DNA of 6,507 bases from Candidatus Margulisiibacteriota bacterium. GTDB taxonomy: Bacteria; Margulisbacteria; WOR-1; JAUWWO01. Where the stretch lies: assembly GCA_030616825.1 (NCBI GenBank), contig JAUWWO010000028.1:1-6507 (forward strand). The letters run 5' to 3'. Position numbers and translations under genes: made by a program. Shown piece by piece: positions 1 to 5,874 of the stretch. How positions within the stretch are numbered: the stretch's first letter is position 1; each line of letters starts with the position of its first letter. Under the pieces are notes generated by a model, which was given only the letters and a program-made list of their open reading frames with translations, was not told the origin of the DNA and searched no databases.

Positions 1-516
1 CTTAAAGACGACAAATATTATGTCGGAGTCTCAAAGGGCGAGAAGTGTCTGCCGAGGGCCTTTATCGTGCCTCGTTATTCTGTTTTGCGCGACAGAAATA
101 AAATACTTGAAATCCTTAGGGATGAGAATTTTAATCCTCGGAAGGCCATGCTTTTGGATTCAGATCCTAAGCTTTATGGATATAAGTTTAATGAGACGAC
201 GGAAGGCACTGTGGAAGTTATTGTATACTCGTCGGATCGTATCGATATAAAGGCGAAAGCCGACGGAGATACAATGCTCTTTTTGTCTGAAATTTTTTAT
301 CCCGGCTGGAAGGTCTACGTTGATGGGGCCCCCGGTAAGATCTACAGGGCAAACTATATGTTTCGATCTGTTCCCTTGAAGGCCGGGGAACATTCTGTTA
401 GTTTTGTGTATGATCCGTTATCTTTTAAGGTTGGAAAGTATATAAGCTTGTTTTGTCTTGTGATGTGTGTTGGTCTGCTTGGCTATGGCTTAATGCTTTC
501 AAAAAAGAAAGTTTAA
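1..516 (+). CDS. YfhO-family membrane protein, C-terminal part (5' end outside window)
   Basis: The reading frame is open from the first base and ends at TAA 514-516, so these 171 residues are the end of a longer protein. The visible part is the extracytoplasmic C-terminal domain of YfhO-type proteins: an SEIFYPGWKVYVDG core, then PGKIYRANYMFR and PLKAGEHSVSFVYDP, followed by a final transmembrane helix over about the last 25 residues and a basic KKK tail. By eye it matches the C-terminus of the next gene at roughly 110 of 171 positions, so the two are tandem paralogs. YfhO proteins are polytopic and have a GT-C glycosyltransferase-like organisation. In Firmicutes YfhO transfers sugar from a polyprenyl-phosphate carrier to lipoteichoic acid; the acceptor here is unknown. 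An internal ATG at 67 is not the start, because homology to the paralog continues upstream of it (PRAFIVP). Confidence 0.9.
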   Translation, partial: LKDDKYYVGVSKGEKCLPRAFIVPRYSVLRDRNKILEILRDENFNPRKAMLLDSDPKLYGYKFNETTEGTVEVIVYSSDRIDIKAKADGDTMLFLSEIFYPGWKVYVDGAPGKIYRANYMFRSVPLKAGEHSVSFVYDPLSFKVGKYISLFCLVMCVGLLGYGLMLSKKKV

Positions 517-534
517 GATTGCAGAATTTTTATT

Positions 535-2790
535 ATGAAGAATAAACTCAATATATATATAATATTGTTTCTACTGCTGCTTCCATACATGTTTCTTTTT
601 CCAGCAACTTTCGGTGGAAAGGCACTGGTCTCCGGTGATTATCATTCGTTTTTCTATCCCTTCAAGTATGTTGCCAGCCAGATGTATAGGAACGGCGAAT
701 TTCATCTGTGGAACCCTTATATTTTTGCGGGGCACCCTGTTGGTGCAGAGATTCAAACTGCGTTGTTTTATCCTTTAAATATTTTCTTTGCTGTCCTGCC
801 GATCTTTAAGGCAATCTCGCATTTTGTTGCCTTTCACCTCTTTCTTGCATCGCTTTTTATGTACCTTTATTTAAGGGAGATCAAGCTGGCGAAATTTGCC
901 TCTCTCTTTGGTGCGCTTATTTTTACGTACAATGGCTTTGCCTTGATGCACGCCGAACAAATTTCGATTCTTGCAACCGGAGCGTGGCTGCCGCTCATAT
1001 TATTCCTTGTTGAGAAGGCATCAAAAGAAAGAGAGCTCTTATATCCAGCTCTTGCCGCACTTGCCCTTGGAATGCAGTGCCTTGCCGGACATCTGCAGAT
1101 CTTTGTGATATCAGGATTTGGTGTTGCCTTTTACGTAATATTTAAGATCTGTGGGCCAATTTTGCAGAGGAAACTAAAAGAGGCAAAAAGGCTGCTTGTA
1201 ATATCCATTTTTATATTAATAGGTGGATTCGCGCTGGCTTCAGTTGCTCTCGTTCCTTTTTTGGAAGCAAATTCTCATTCAATGAGGTTGGGTAGTGGCC
1301 TCGAGGAATCAAGTGATGTTTATGTTTCGCCTGGAGAACTGCAGACGTTTTTAGTGCCAGAGCTACGAACATCAGAGCTGAAAACAAAGGAGTTTGGTCC
1401 TAGATATTTTGGCGGTACCGGTGAGACATATGCAGGTGTAATTCCAGTATTACTTGCTATATTTGCTGTAATTTTTGTAAGAGGTAAGTTCAGTATATTT
1501 TATCTGGCTTTGGGATTATTTTCCCTGTTCGCCTCTTTTGGAAAGGCCGCTCCACTGCATTACATTCTTTATTATTTAATTCCTTTTTATGGGGCGCTTA
1601 GGATTCCTATACGGTTCATATTTCTTTATATGCTTTCCATATCGGTTCTATCCGCTATCGGTCTTGATTATCTTTCTAAGACAACGATCGAGCTCAAGAG
1701 GTTTGTTAAGTGGGCGGTTATTCTTGTTATTTCTTTATCCGTAATCTTTTCACTAATTGTTTCTTCGGGAGAAACCCGAAATTTTTTGATAAATGCAACC
1801 GAGGGAGGTATTTGTGCTCCTCTTATATTTTTGCTGATCTTTGGCGCCTTTACATTATCTATTTATCTTCTTAATAAGAATAAAATCAACTATAACGTAT
1901 TTATAATTTCGTTGATTGTTATAACACTTGTTGACCTTCTTTCTTTTGGCACCAGATATTTTAAGCTCGCTGATGAGAGTATTGCCGGAGCTAAGCCCCA
2001 AGTATTTGAATTTTTAGAGCGGGATAGAAATCTTTACAGAGTTTCGATAGGAGTGCAAAACATCGGTCCGAACTTGCCCATGGTTTATAAAATACAGAGC
2101 ATTAGTGGTTACAGTCCTATCATTTTTAAAGATCTTCTACATTATGTTATATATAACAGTACGCATTCCCTTGATTTTAGCGGAGTTTACACAGCAACAA
2201 GGCTTTATCTCCCTCCTGGCAGGGATACCAGGATGATGGGACTCCTAAACGTTAAATATCATGTTTTTCCTTTTATGAAGGATGGATTATATTACATGGG
2301 AATTAAGGACATGAAAAATTACTATCCCAGGGCATTTATTGTTCCCGGATATTCTGTGTTATCCGATAGAAAACAAATACTTGTAAGGCTTGGAGATGAA
2401 AACTTTAATCCCCAAGAAACGATCCTACTTGAATCAGACGTTGGACTTTCAGACTACAGCTTTTCTCCTGCTACAAAAGGCACAGCGCAGGTTAAAAGTT
2501 TTTCTCCTGATCGTATTGATATAAAAACGGAGTCTAACGGCGATGCAATACTCTTTTTGTCTGAAATTTATTATCCTGGCTGGAAGGTGTTTATCGACGG
2601 AGCCCCTGGCAAAATCTACAGAGCAAATTATATGTTTAGAGCAATTCCCCTGAAAGCTGGAGAGCATTCCGTTGGTTTTGTTTATGATCCTCTGTCTTTT
2701 AAGATCGGGAAATATATAAGTTTATTTTCTCTTATGCTTTGCTTTGGCATGCTTGGTTATAGCTTAATCCTTTCAAGAAAGAAGGCATGA
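535..2790 (+). CDS. YfhO-family polytopic membrane protein (GT-C-like glycosyltransferase), complete
   Basis: This 751-residue protein has a first hydrophobic helix at residues 5-24. An extracytoplasmic loop follows with GDYHSFFYP (34-42; Asp35 is a candidate GT-C catalytic acid) and LWNPYIFAGHPVGAE (58-72). FYPLN lies at 78-82 and AGHLQ at 184-188. Many further hydrophobic segments run to about residue 470. The soluble C-terminal domain carries LLNVKYHV (570-577), YYPGWKVFIDG (679-689) and YRANYMFR (695-702), and the last helix is at about 727-746. These features are typical of the YfhO family in both order and length. The probable role is transfer of a lipid-linked sugar to a surface polymer or protein outside the membrane; this is inferred from the family and from the GT2 gene 1 nt downstream. 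No clear Shine-Dalgarno precedes the ATG. The start is chosen because it yields the complete first helix. The gene is in the same frame as the upstream paralog, separated by one stop and 18 nt. Confidence 0.93.
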   Translation: MKNKLNIYIILFLLLLPYMFLFPATFGGKALVSGDYHSFFYPFKYVASQMYRNGEFHLWNPYIFAGHPVGAEIQTALFYPLNIFFAVLPIFKAISHFVAFHLFLASLFMYLYLREIKLAKFASLFGALIFTYNGFALMHAEQISILATGAWLPLILFLVEKASKERELLYPALAALALGMQCLAGHLQIFVISGFGVAFYVIFKICGPILQRKLKEAKRLLVISIFILIGGFALASVALVPFLEANSHSMRLGSGLEESSDVYVSPGELQTFLVPELRTSELKTKEFGPRYFGGTGETYAGVIPVLLAIFAVIFVRGKFSIFYLALGLFSLFASFGKAAPLHYILYYLIPFYGALRIPIRFIFLYMLSISVLSAIGLDYLSKTTIELKRFVKWAVILVISLSVIFSLIVSSGETRNFLINATEGGICAPLIFLLIFGAFTLSIYLLNKNKINYNVFIISLIVITLVDLLSFGTRYFKLADESIAGAKPQVFEFLERDRNLYRVSIGVQNIGPNLPMVYKIQSISGYSPIIFKDLLHYVIYNSTHSLDFSGVYTATRLYLPPGRDTRMMGLLNVKYHVFPFMKDGLYYMGIKDMKNYYPRAFIVPGYSVLSDRKQILVRLGDENFNPQETILLESDVGLSDYSFSPATKGTAQVKSFSPDRIDIKTESNGDAILFLSEIYYPGWKVFIDGAPGKIYRANYMFRAIPLKAGEHSVGFVYDPLSFKIGKYISLFSLMLCFGMLGYSLILSRKKA
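1764..1787 (+). terminator. Terminator-like hairpin inside the yfhO-like gene
   Basis: A perfect 6-bp stem TTCGGG (1764-1769) / CCCGAA (1775-1780) with a 5-nt loop AGAAA is followed by A and six T (1782-1787). The shape is that of a short intrinsic terminator, but it lies inside the coding region, in the segment encoding SSGETRNFLI, a predicted loop between membrane helices. The stem is short and only moderately GC-rich. It may reduce transcription through the operon or may simply be coincidence of coding sequence. Confidence 0.25.
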
Positions 2791-2791
2791 A
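2779..2791 (+). promoter_or_regulatory. Ribosome binding site deciding a TTG start
   Basis: AAGAAGG (2779-2785) lies 6 nt before TTG 2792, which is good spacing. The competing ATG at 2801 would have that site 15 nt away, or a purine tract (GAAAGAG) directly touching it. The sequence therefore favours TTG. The site lies within the last codons of the upstream yfhO-like gene, which suggests translational coupling. Confidence 0.55.
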
Positions 2792-3505
2792 TTGAAAGAG
2801 ATGAATCTGAAAATATCAATAGTCATCCCAACTTATGACGAAGAGAAAAGGATTGAGGACTCAATTAAGGCAATTGAACAGTATCTTCAAATCAATGGAT
2901 TTGATTATGAAATCATCATCTCTGATGATGGGAGTACTGATAAAACTCTTAGTGCTGTTAGGAAAATCATGGTTGGGAACGAAAAGATTAAATTGGTAGC
3001 AAACAAACATAAAGGCAAAGGTAGTGCAGTGCGAGCCGGGATAATGCACTCTACCGGCAATTTTGTACTTTTTACGGATGCGGACCTGTCCACCCCGATT
3101 GAGGAGATTGATAAATTAAAAAAGACATTGGATGAGGGCTATGACATTGCCATTGCTTCCCGGGCCCTTCCAGGATCAAAGATCCTTAAACACCAATCCT
3201 GGCATAGGGAATTGCTTGGGAAGTTTTTAAACAGAATAATCCAGCTATTATATGTTCCAGGGATTTCTGACACCCAATGCGGGTTTAAGCTTTTTAAGGG
3301 CAGGGTGGCAAGAGAACTGTTTAGCCAGCAAAAAATTAATGGATTTTTGTTTGATGTAGAAGTCCTTTATTTAGCAAGGAAGAAGGGCTTTAAAATTGCC
3401 GAGGTTCCGATTACATGGAAGCACAATGAACCGTCTAGGGTGAGCATTATTTCTGATTTACCAAGGGTTCTTTGGGATTTGATAAACATAAGGTTTCTAT
3501 ATTGA
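2792..3505 (+). CDS. Glycosyltransferase family 2, dolichyl/polyprenyl-phosphate sugar synthase type
   Basis: This is a 237-residue GT-A fold enzyme. The nucleotide-sugar binding start is ISIVIPTYDEEKRI (9-22), with the Asp pair and GSTD at 45-50. The metal-binding DAD lies in TDADLSTP (95-102). SDTQCGFKLF (159-168) and GFLFDVEVLYLA are both characteristic of ALG5/DPM1-like polyprenyl-phosphate glucose or mannose synthases. It should transfer a hexose from a nucleotide sugar to a polyprenyl phosphate on the cytoplasmic side of the membrane. There is no transmembrane segment at either end: it lacks the N-terminal anchor of ALG5 and the C-terminal helices of GtrB-type enzymes, so it is probably peripheral. 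It starts 1 nt after the yfhO-like stop. That pairing resembles the CsbB/YfhO partnership in Bacillus, where the GT2 makes the lipid-linked sugar that YfhO uses. The exact sugar cannot be read from the sequence. An alternative start is ATG 2801. Confidence 0.92.
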   Translation: MKEMNLKISIVIPTYDEEKRIEDSIKAIEQYLQINGFDYEIIISDDGSTDKTLSAVRKIMVGNEKIKLVANKHKGKGSAVRAGIMHSTGNFVLFTDADLSTPIEEIDKLKKTLDEGYDIAIASRALPGSKILKHQSWHRELLGKFLNRIIQLLYVPGISDTQCGFKLFKGRVARELFSQQKINGFLFDVEVLYLARKKGFKIAEVPITWKHNEPSRVSIISDLPRVLWDLINIRFLY

Positions 3506-3519
3506 ACTAGCGTGAAAAC

Positions 3520-3548
3520 TTGTGATTCTGAATTAAATCTGTTATGAT
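3520..3548 (+). promoter_or_regulatory. Candidate sigma70-type promoter
   Basis: TTGTGA (3520-3525, four of six consensus bases) is followed after exactly 17 nt by TATGAT (3543-3548, five of six). It sits just after the GT2 stop, in the largest gap of the window and in locally AT-rich DNA. Transcription would begin near 3555, only a few bases before the ATG at 3559, so the small ORF would be nearly leaderless. If real, it separates the glycan genes from the panC-pseudopilin unit. Confidence 0.4.
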
Positions 3549-3558
3549 ATTTCTTCGT

Positions 3559-3669
3559 ATGAAAGAACGTATAAAGGAATTTTTTATTAGGAACTGGCAT
3601 CTAAAGATTCTGGCATTGATTCTTGCAGTTGTTCTCTGGTTTTTGGCTAGAGCTTGGACCAGCAGATAA
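3559..3669 (+). CDS. Small membrane protein resembling the YbbR/CdaR N-terminal anchor, possibly frameshifted
   Basis: This ORF of 36 codons has a basic start (MKERIKEF) and then NWHLKILALILAVVLWF, at residues 12-28. A short basic/aromatic lead followed by a helix ending in LWF closely recalls the N-terminal membrane anchor of YbbR/CdaR-type proteins. No YbbR repeat domain follows: the frame stops at TAA 3667-3669 after ARAWTSR. A -1 shift near 3651-3654 would continue into a charged tail ending at TAA 3741-3743, giving about 61 residues with a stop only 10 nt before panC. That matches the tight packing of the rest of the operon and suggests that one base is missing or that the gene is decaying. 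ATG 3544 is an in-frame alternative start but overlaps the promoter -10 candidate. There is no clear Shine-Dalgarno. The family link rests on recognising the motif, not on a search. Confidence 0.45.
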   Translation: MKERIKEFFIRNWHLKILALILAVVLWFLARAWTSR

Positions 3670-3743
3670 ATAAATACAAATACGAGGACAAGGACGAGGA
3701 GAAGAAGGCCCAGGCGAATGACCTGGGTCGCTCTATTTTTTAA
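3654..3743 (+). other. Charged -1 frame continuation of the small ORF (candidate lost C-terminus)
   Basis: Read from 3654, one frame back from the small ORF, this stretch encodes 29 residues beginning LDQQINKYKYEDKDEEKK and ending GRSIF, with TAA at 3741-3743. It is strongly hydrophilic and coiled-coil-like, and would make a sensible cytoplasmic or periplasmic tail after a membrane anchor. The same DNA in the small ORF's own frame would read as an improbable Arg/Thr run. The frame is closed just upstream by TAG 3648-3650, so a junction must fall between 3651 and 3654. No slippery heptamer is seen there. Confidence 0.35.
3707..3741 (+). terminator. Hairpin followed by T-run upstream of panC (weak terminator or leader structure)
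   Basis: GGCCCAGG (3707-3714) pairs with CCTGGGTC (3722-3729), giving eight pairs including one G-U, around a 7-nt loop CGAATGA. A six-T run at 3736-3741 follows, but 6 nt after the stem. That gap makes it a poor intrinsic terminator. It lies immediately before the panC ribosome binding site, so it could instead affect translation or mRNA stability. Confidence 0.25.
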
Positions 3744-3753
3744 GGTGTATCCA
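3742..3753 (+). promoter_or_regulatory. Ribosome binding site selecting the panC start
   Basis: AAGGTG (3742-3747) is 6 nt before ATG 3754. The longer ORF beginning at ATG 3718 would add twelve residues (MTWVALFFKVYP) absent from the usual PanC N-terminus, and has its start inside the loop of the hairpin. The ribosome site and family length both favour 3754. Confidence 0.65.
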
Positions 3754-4602
3754 ATGAAAATTATAAAAAGCATTGATTTGATGAAAAAAATTACATTGCA
3801 GGCAAAAAGGGCGGGCAGGGTTATCGGATTTGTACCCACAATGGGATGCCTCCACCCCGGACATCTCTCCCTTGTTAAATACGCAAGGAAAAGATGCGAT
3901 CTGCTGGTCGTGAGTATATTTGTAAATCCAATACAGTTTGGTCCCAAAGAGGATTTTAGGAAATATCCGAGGGATATGAAAAGGGACAAGAAGCTCCTTT
4001 CCTCTCTGGATGTTGATGTGCTATTTGTACCGAAGGCGGCCGAGTTGTTGCCGGCTGGATTTGTCTCTTATGTTGAAGTTCCTGGGCTGAGCAAGAAGCT
4101 CTGCGGAAGATCAAGACCAGGGCATTTTAGGGGAGTTACTACAATCGTAGCCAAGCTCATTAATATTGTGGCTCCGGACATTGCATTTTTTGGCAAAAAG
4201 GATTTCCAGCAGCTTGTGATAATAAAGAAGATGGTGGCTGATTTGAATATGGGGATCGGGATTGTTGGACTTCCCACAGTAAGAGAACCAGATGGTCTTG
4301 CCATGAGTTCGAGAAATATATATTTGGATTCTGATGAAAGGGCGTCAGCTACGGTGTTATATAGATCTCTTCGGTTGGCAAGGAAACTGGTTCGAGAAGG
4401 GGCCCGTGACTCTCGCAGGGTAATCAAAGCGAAGAGACAGCTTATCACATCTCAGCGGCCAAAAGTTCAGATTGATTATATTGAAGTTTGTGATCCAGAA
4501 ACCCTGGAAGAAAAAACAAAAATTAAAGGAAAGACATTGATAGCTCTAGCTGCATATGTTGGGGACGCCAGGCTCATAGATAATATGTTCATAAGAGTTT
4601 AA
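3754..4602 (+). CDS. panC: Pantothenate synthetase (pantoate--beta-alanine ligase)
   Basis: PanC joins pantoate and beta-alanine with ATP, through a pantoyl-adenylate, to make pantothenate for coenzyme A; it is cytoplasmic. With the start at 3754 the protein has 282 residues, the usual length. Signature motifs are all present: the HIGH-type PTMGCLHPGH (28-37), FVNPIQFGPKEDFRKYPR (56-73), LCGRSRPGHFRGVTTIV (116-132), the nucleotide-binding FFGKKDFQQL (145-154), and VREPDGLAMSSRN (176-188), containing the KMSKS-like loop. No catalytic position appears lost; Cys32 in the first motif is an unusual but tolerable position. No panB or panD is visible nearby. Instead the next gene, 4 nt downstream, begins a pseudopilin cluster, so the linkage is probably just operon co-occupancy. 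Confidence 0.97.
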   Translation: MKIIKSIDLMKKITLQAKRAGRVIGFVPTMGCLHPGHLSLVKYARKRCDLLVVSIFVNPIQFGPKEDFRKYPRDMKRDKKLLSSLDVDVLFVPKAAELLPAGFVSYVEVPGLSKKLCGRSRPGHFRGVTTIVAKLINIVAPDIAFFGKKDFQQLVIIKKMVADLNMGIGIVGLPTVREPDGLAMSSRNIYLDSDERASATVLYRSLRLARKLVREGARDSRRVIKAKRQLITSQRPKVQIDYIEVCDPETLEEKTKIKGKTLIALAAYVGDARLIDNMFIRV

Positions 4603-4606
4603 GAAA

Positions 4607-5062
4607 ATGAAAAGAGTCCACGGCTTCACGCTTATTGAGATAGTTGTAGTGCTCCTCATTGTTGGGATACTGTTCTTTGCCGCAATCCCGGTATTCTCTA
4701 ACATAATCCAGGTCTTAGAGCTTAATGCTACTGCGCGCGGCATTATCTCAGATCTTCGCTTCGCTCAGGAGAAGGCAATCACGGGGAAGAGTGAGGTTAC
4801 AATTGAATTTCGTGGTAAGGCCCTTCTTGGAGATGCTGCCACTTATGTCGTTAGCAGGATGAATGTCTTCAAAGGCAGGGAGGATGAGATAAAGCGGGTG
4901 AAACTCCAAAGGAAATTTGATTTTCGTCGAGACAGGACAATTAAGTTTGCATCATCTGGATTTCCACCTCCAGGAGGATCTGGGACTGTGGTTCTTGAGG
5001 ATATGGGAGGCAGAGTAAAGAGGATAATTGTATCTTCTGCTGGTAGAATAAGAATGGAGTAA
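4607..5062 (+). CDS. GspH/FimT-like minor pseudopilin with type IV prepilin leader
   Basis: This 151-residue protein has leader MKRVHG, a prepilin peptidase site after Gly6, and mature start FTLIE with Glu at +5, followed by a hydrophobic helix (about 7-27) that anchors it in the inner membrane and packs in the pilus core. The C-terminal region contains KFASSGFPPPGGSGTVVL and ends in VSSAGRIRME. This Gly-Pro-rich turn, then strand, then Ser-Gly-Arg ending is typical of the GspH domain. The role is an initiating or tip subunit of a type II secretion pseudopilus or type IV pilus. It is the first of four prepilin-like genes in H-I-J-K order, which supports the identification. The ATG lies 4 nt after panC; the only ribosome site is a weak AAGAGT at 4593-4598. 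Confidence 0.88.
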   Translation: MKRVHGFTLIEIVVVLLIVGILFFAAIPVFSNIIQVLELNATARGIISDLRFAQEKAITGKSEVTIEFRGKALLGDAATYVVSRMNVFKGREDEIKRVKLQRKFDFRRDRTIKFASSGFPPPGGSGTVVLEDMGGRVKRIIVSSAGRIRME

Positions 5063-5065
5063 ACA
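5056..5065 (+). promoter_or_regulatory. Ribosome binding site for a TTG start
   Basis: GGAG (5056-5059) lies 6 nt before TTG 5066 and overlaps the final Glu codon of the preceding pseudopilin gene. No in-frame ATG precedes the cleavage motif of the next protein, so TTG is the only start that gives a complete leader peptide. Confidence 0.6.
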
Positions 5066-5428
5066 TTGAGTTTTAAACGAAAGGCAGCCTTAAAAACAGG
5101 TTTCACTTTACTTGAAGTCCTTATTTCTGCATTGATACTGGTTTTGGTTTTCTCCTCTTCTTTAATGTTATTAAAATATTGTTTCCGAGGGGCAGTAAAT
5201 GTGACTGAGTTTACTTCTTCTGTCTCTCTTGTTCAGTCCAAGATGGAGGAGCTAAAGTCCTTCTCTTTCGAGGACATCATATTAATTGGAGAGAGGTCTT
5301 TTGATGATGGGAGAGGGACACTCAAAGTTGTCATGGTTTCCTCCGATCTGGCTCAGATTGAAGTAAGTTATAGCTGGAATCCAAAGAGGGCGCCAATTCG
5401 GGTGGCGACATTTAGGTCGAGGTATTAA
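5066..5428 (+). CDS. GspI/PilV-like minor pseudopilin
   Basis: This 120-residue protein carries a 12-residue basic leader (MSFKRKAALKTG), a cleavage site after Gly12 and the mature start FTLLE with Glu at +5. A hydrophobic helix follows to about residue 35. VQSKMEELKSF after the helix is a hallmark of GspI/PilV proteins, in which a conserved Met-Glu pair follows the helix. The length is close to that of GspI. GspI nucleates the tip complex with GspJ and GspK, which matches the next two genes. It starts at TTG, 3 nt after the previous stop, and ends 2 nt before the next start, so translation is probably coupled. GspI and PilV cannot be separated by sequence reading alone, so the system type (secretion or pilus) stays open. 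Confidence 0.85.
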   Translation: MSFKRKAALKTGFTLLEVLISALILVLVFSSSLMLLKYCFRGAVNVTEFTSSVSLVQSKMEELKSFSFEDIILIGERSFDDGRGTLKVVMVSSDLAQIEVSYSWNPKRAPIRVATFRSRY

Positions 5429-5430
5429 GG

Positions 5431-5868
5431 GTGAGAAAAAAGAAAGCTTTTACATTAGTTGAGGTTTTGGTTGCTTCTTCGCTTGCAGTAGTGATTGCAG
5501 GAGCACTACTCCTTTCGACTTTTTCTATTTTAGGCTCCTGGTCTAATCTCGAAGGAGCGATCGATTCTTTGGAGAGCGCACGGGCATCTATGACGAGGAT
5601 AGTTCTGGATACGAGGCGATCAAGAGGAATTAAGCCTTTATCTAATGAGTCAAAGTTAATCCTTGATTTTGAAGATAGAGTTATATCGTACGATTATTAT
5701 AATGGGAAAGTAAGAAGAAGGGTTGGGAGCTTTTCAACTTATCTCACGGAGAAGGGAAGAATTTCTTTCCTTAAGTTTGGCTATCCAAGCCAAAACCTTG
5801 TGAAGGTAGAGATGGGCATCTCGCGCGGGAAGAGAATATTAACGACGGAAGCATTTGTAAGGAACTGA
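5431..5868 (+). CDS. GspJ/PilW-like minor pseudopilin with Ala at the cleavage site
   Basis: This 145-residue protein starts at GTG, with GAGG (5419-5422) 8 nt upstream. It has a short basic leader MRKKKA and mature start FTLVEVLVA with Glu at +5, then a hydrophobic helix to about residue 33. Position -1 is Ala, not the usual Gly; some processed prepilin-like proteins, such as pneumococcal ComGC, also have Ala, so processing remains plausible. The body (ARASMTRIVLDTRRSRGI, then beta strands with Tyr-rich and Arg-rich segments) fits GspJ/PilW, where a long helix is followed by a beta-rich domain. It is shorter than typical GspJ (about 190-200). It lies between GspI-like and GspK-like genes, the expected place for GspJ. 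Confidence 0.82.
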   Translation: MRKKKAFTLVEVLVASSLAVVIAGALLLSTFSILGSWSNLEGAIDSLESARASMTRIVLDTRRSRGIKPLSNESKLILDFEDRVISYDYYNGKVRRRVGSFSTYLTEKGRISFLKFGYPSQNLVKVEMGISRGKRILTTEAFVRN

Positions 5869-5874
5869 GGGTTT

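Noticed and set aside
20..250. Overlapping + strand ORF of 76 codons in another frame at the window start
   Set aside because: The frame from position 1 gives a clear YfhO C-terminus homologous to the next gene; this ORF is its shadow.
3173..3185. Short palindrome GGATC-AAA-GATCC
   Set aside because: It is a 5-bp stem inside conserved GT2 coding sequence with no T-run or repeat copies, so most likely chance.
3640..3650. Five-T run in the small ORF as a -1 programmed frameshift site
   Set aside because: A -1 slip there runs straight into TAG 3648-3650, so it cannot join the ORF to its charged tail.
3672..3704. Purine-rich stretch with GAGGAC/AAGGAC-like units as a tandem repeat
   Set aside because: The units are irregular and short. 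The pattern is better explained by codons for alternating Lys, Asp and Glu in the -1 frame tail.
3718..3753. Upstream ATG extending PanC by 12 residues
   Set aside because: The extension is not part of the PanC family N-terminus, and the AAGGTG ribosome site is correctly spaced for ATG 3754.
3507..3989. Long minus-strand ORF (160 codons) opposite the gap and the start of panC
   Set aside because: It overlaps panC coding sequence, has no recognisable domain, and its composition is what the complement of panC and the purine-rich gap would give.
4068..4448. Minus-strand ORF of 126 codons inside panC
   Set aside because: It is wholly antisense to well-conserved PanC motifs and has no ribosome site or recognisable protein features.
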